Source of the DNA: an uncultured Caulobacteraceae bacterium
GTDB lineage: Bacteria > Pseudomonadota > Alphaproteobacteria > Caulobacterales > Caulobacteraceae
Assembly: GCA_937910255.1 (NCBI GenBank)
Contig: CALEOQ010000383.1
Coordinates: forward strand, 1 to 7,680
Direction of reading: 5' to 3'
Length of the DNA stretch: 7,680 bases
Of this stretch, positions 5,970 through 7,680 are shown one piece after another. The stretch's first letter is position 1. Every line of letters begins with the position of its first letter. Under the pieces are notes generated by a model. The model had not been told where the DNA came from. It did no database searches and saw only the letters and a program-made list of their open reading frames with translations. A program made the position numbers and the translations under genes.

Positions 5970-6899
5970 TCAGTGGGCGATGGTGCGGCGCCGGGGACCG
6001 ACCAACAGGCCCTCGACCCGGGCCCCTTCGGCCTTCAGAACCGGGCGCAGGCGGCGAAAGAGCCTGGCGTAGTTGTAGAAGGGCACGCTCGGCCACAGGT
6101 GGTGCATCAGGTGGAGGTTCTGTTGCAGCAGCAGAACCGTGCCACCGGGCCAGAGGCTGACGCGGGTGTTGAGATAGCGCTCGGTGCGGTCGAACGGATG
6201 GTGCGGCAGCCACTGAAAGAAGATGTTCAGCATCAGGATGCCGAGCTTGGTCGGCAGGAACCACAGCATCAGCCACTCGGCGACGCGCCCCGTGGCGATG
6301 GCGGCCGCCAGCAGGGCCAGAGTGAATAGTGTCACCGCCGAAACCTGGGTGATCTCGGCGGGACTGAGGATTTTGCCCAGCCGTTGGTAGCGCGCCGGGT
6401 TGATGAACTTCACCGCGAAGATCGGCAGCAGGGAGACGGGAAGCCCCACCAGCCATTTCTTCAGGAGCTGGAGGAAGGTGCCCTTCACCGCGATGTCGGG
6501 GTCGCGCTCGGTATTGGTGTGGGCGTGGTGCAGGACATGGGTGCGCTGGAGCGCAGGCCAGCCCGCGCCCATGCCCAGGGCGCCGATCCATCCCACCACC
6601 GTGTTGATCCAGGCCGAGCGCTTGGGTCTCGCCACCACATTACCGTGGATGGCCTCATGGACCAGCGTGTAGTGGGCGTAGGAGAGCGCCGCCAGGATCA
6701 GCGTGCAGGCCCAGAGCGGAAGCGCGCCGGCCATTCCCAGGGCGATCACCGAGATCAGGCTGGCTGGCAGGATGAGCGCCAGGGCCAGGGTCGGCCAGGC
6801 CACGGCCGGGGATAGCGCCACCGCGATTCGCCGCTCCTCGGCATGCGAGATCCCGATGGCGGCGCGCAGCGCCTTGGGATCGTGGGGGCCATCGGTCAT
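5970..6899 (-). CDS. Fatty-acid desaturase / carotenoid-hydroxylase-like di-iron membrane enzyme
   Basis: This 309-residue membrane protein contains the full set of histidine boxes of the fatty-acid desaturase superfamily: H81-EAI-H85, H121-VL-H124-H125 with H127 two residues on, and H263-LM-H266-H267. An additional HH at 233-234 in LPHHPFDRTERYLNT is also typical. These residues bind a di-iron centre that uses O2 to desaturate or hydroxylate a lipid substrate. Hydrophobic stretches at about 31-75, 97-113, 150-165, 185-203 and 207-230 fit four or more membrane helices. The third box, NLHLMHHLWPSVPFYNY, and the second, HHAHTNTERDPD, resemble CrtR-type beta-carotene hydroxylases as well as some acyl-lipid desaturases, so the substrate is open. 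It is not a CrtW-type ketolase. The ATG at 6899 has a GGAAGG site about 8 bases upstream. No carotenoid genes (crtB, crtI, crtY) are adjacent. The gene is divergent from the HxlR regulator and may be under its control. Confidence 0.93.
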   Translation of the reverse strand: MTDGPHDPKALRAAIGISHAEERRIAVALSPAVAWPTLALALILPASLISVIALGMAGALPLWACTLILAALSYAHYTLVHEAIHGNVVARPKRSAWINTVVGWIGALGMGAGWPALQRTHVLHHAHTNTERDPDIAVKGTFLQLLKKWLVGLPVSLLPIFAVKFINPARYQRLGKILSPAEITQVSAVTLFTLALLAAAIATGRVAEWLMLWFLPTKLGILMLNIFFQWLPHHPFDRTERYLNTRVSLWPGGTVLLLQQNLHLMHHLWPSVPFYNYARLFRRLRPVLKAEGARVEGLLVGPRRRTIAH

Positions 6900-6968
6900 C
6901 TGCGTCGCCTTCCGTCGGTGTGGGACGGAGGGAGGTTAGCAACTCTGAAAATCAAAGCGACTCAAAAA

Positions 6969-7009
6969 TGACGCCTGCGTCACTTTTGGCGAAGTGATGG
7001 ACAGGTCAC
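6969..7009. promoter_or_regulatory. Cluster of overlapping inverted repeats, candidate operator
   Basis: Three dyads share half-sites. TGACGC-CT-GCGTCA (6969-6982) is perfect and sits between an A-run and a T-run. TCACTT-TTGGCG-AAGTGA (6980-6997) is also perfect. GTGA-TGGACAGG-TCAC (6994-7009) brackets the -35 box of the HxlR promoter. All lie in the 188 bases between the divergent desaturase and HxlR start codons, where HxlR-type winged-helix dimers commonly bind. Which dyad, if any, is the operator cannot be told from sequence alone. A minus-strand TTGAGT (6964-6959) might be a -35 box for the desaturase, but no convincing -10 follows. Confidence 0.42.
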
Positions 7010-7025
7010 CTATGACTTTCATACT
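6998..7025 (+). promoter_or_regulatory. Candidate sigma-70 promoter for the HxlR gene
   Basis: TGGACA (6998-7003, five of six to TTGACA) and CATACT (7020-7025, four of six to TATAAT) are separated by 16 bases. Transcription would begin near 7032, giving a leader of about 55 bases to the GTG at 7088. The -35 element lies inside the GTGA/TCAC dyad at 6994-7009, an arrangement suited to repression by a bound dimer. Identified by eye. Confidence 0.4.
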
Positions 7026-7087
7026 GTCGGCGGGATTGAGGTGGTTCTGCCCTGGGGGTGGAGCCTCGACGGAGCCCAAGGACAACC

Positions 7088-7591
7088 GTGACCCGACGCG
7101 AGGCGCCCGACGACACCCTCTGCCCAGTGGCCCATTCCACCAGCCTGATCGGGGACAGGTGGTCGATCCTGGTGGTGCGCGAACTGCTGCTGGGCCAGAG
7201 CCGCTTCCAGGATCTGCAGGCCCAGACCGGCGCCACGAGCCAGATGCTGGCCGCCCGGCTCAAGCGGCTGGAGGCCGATGGTCTGGTGGCGCGGGAGGTC
7301 TATTCCGAGCGGCCGAGACGCTATGCCTACCGGCTGACGGAAAAGGGCGCCCATCTGAAACCTGTCATCCTGGCGCTGCGGGCCTGGGGCGAGCAGTGGT
7401 GCAAGCCGCAGGACGGTCCCCCGGCCACCCGCATGTTCCATCGGACCTGTGGCGCTGAGCTTGAACTCGACGGCCATTGCCCGACCTGCCGCGGCATCTC
7501 GCCCTGGCCCGAGATGTGTGGGTCGCCAAGCGAGGCCTGCGCCGACGGGCGTCGCCAGTTCGGAAGAGCGTCGCGCTGGGCACGAGGGTAG
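7088..7591 (+). CDS. HxlR-family winged-helix regulator, 3' end replaced by adapter sequence
   Basis: This is a cytoplasmic HxlR-type transcriptional regulator, a family of dimeric winged-helix proteins that often respond to reactive electrophiles or redox state. Cys12 in DTLCPVAHSTSLIGDRWS is the conserved family cysteine. The HTH region is SRFQDLQAQTGATSQMLAARLKRLEADGLV (~38-67), followed by the wing YSERPRRYAYRLTEKG (~72-87). The C-terminal part has Cys121, Cys131 and Cys134 (a CGAELELDGHCPTC segment), a possible metal site seen in some relatives. The GTG at 7088 is preceded by AAGGA at 5 bases and is preferred over the GTG at 7058, which has no good site. From base 7557 the frame reads adapter sequence, so residues after about 156, including the stop at 7589-7591, are artificial. 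The genomic gene is truncated at 7556. Bases just before the junction may also contain errors. It may regulate itself and the divergent desaturase. Confidence 0.85.
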   Translation: MTRREAPDDTLCPVAHSTSLIGDRWSILVVRELLLGQSRFQDLQAQTGATSQMLAARLKRLEADGLVAREVYSERPRRYAYRLTEKGAHLKPVILALRAWGEQWCKPQDGPPATRMFHRTCGAELELDGHCPTCRGISPWPEMCGSPSEACADGRRQFGRASRWARG

Positions 7592-7614
7592 ATCCACGTG
7601 GGCGCCGGGCCATT
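7557..7614 (+). other. Illumina TruSeq universal adapter read-through (artefact)
   Basis: Aligned without gaps to the 58-base read-through form of the TruSeq universal adapter (recalled from general knowledge), 44 of 58 positions agree. The first 17 bases, AGTTCGGAAGAGCGTCG, differ at a single position, and agreement falls further out, as expected for declining read quality. The minus-strand translation gives PARRSSEL and PSATLFRT, close to the TRRSSDL and YTTLFRS peptides often seen from adapter contamination. This is not genomic DNA. Confidence 0.93.
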
Positions 7615-7680
7615 ACACAAAGAAATAAGACGCCTCTTCTCTCCGTGCGCACCGCACCTCTCGAGACATCGCGCCACGCT
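7615..7680. other. Post-adapter A-rich run and probable noise
   Basis: Bases 7615-7629 are strongly A-rich in an otherwise GC-rich window, as expected when a read continues past the physical end of an adapter. Bases 7630-7680 show no recognisable gene, repeat or further adapter copy and are best treated as unreliable sequence. Confidence 0.7.

Noticed and set aside
1355..6899. Reading the five minus-strand genes as one operon or new system
   Set aside because: Gaps of 56-158 bases, no overlaps, unrelated predicted functions and separate candidate promoters do not support a single functional unit.
7019..7597. Minus-strand 192-residue frame beginning inside the adapter
   Set aside because: Its N-terminus (MDLPSCPARRSSEL) is the adapter-derived peptide and the rest is antisense to the HxlR gene.
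7630..7680. Possible second adapter copy (CTCTTCTCTCC) after the A-rich run
   Set aside because: Only about a third of positions agree with the forward adapter after the first five bases.

Overview
The window is GC-rich DNA (roughly two thirds G+C by eye) with strong G/C preference at third codon positions. It carries six recognisable chromosomal genes. Gene content, codon style and promoter-like sequences of the GCTANAWC type fit an alphaproteobacterium of the Caulobacter/Phenylobacterium kind. That placement is an inference from style, not from a marker gene. No rRNA, tRNA, CRISPR array, transposase, integrase or phage gene was seen.

Layout, left to right. Bases 1-274 hold a possible 3' remnant of an unidentified gene (stop at 212) and a short leader. 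Then comes an amino-acid dehydrogenase of the Leu/Phe/Val/Glu family on the plus strand (275-1351). It runs tail to tail, with a 3-base gap, into five genes that all lie on the minus strand. Read in their own direction from right to left these are: a histidine-box fatty-acid-desaturase/carotenoid-hydroxylase-like membrane enzyme (6899-5970), a LuxR-type HTH regulator (5891-4806), an exported lipoprotein alpha/beta-hydrolase of the esterase D/Fes type (4730-3798), a transglutaminase-like protease-fold protein (3741-2863) and an MFS transporter (2704-1355). The gaps between them are 56-158 bases with no overlaps, so they look like separately started genes or a loose cluster, not one tight pathway operon. 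On the far right, an HxlR-family regulator (from 7088, plus strand) is divergent from the desaturase. The 188-base gap between them contains overlapping inverted repeats next to a good sigma-70-like promoter, so HxlR control of itself and perhaps of the desaturase is plausible.

The most important observation is technical. From 7557 onward the sequence is not genomic. It matches, without gaps at 44 of 58 positions, the Illumina TruSeq universal adapter in read-through orientation, followed by an A-rich run and then probable noise to 7680. The HxlR gene is therefore cut at 7556, and its apparent last residues and stop codon are adapter-derived. The first ~39 bases show a weaker resemblance to the mirror-image adapter, so the left end may be contaminated too.

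I found no convincing previously undescribed biological system. The most testable biology is the HxlR/desaturase divergent control region and a GC hairpin directly ahead of the MFS start.
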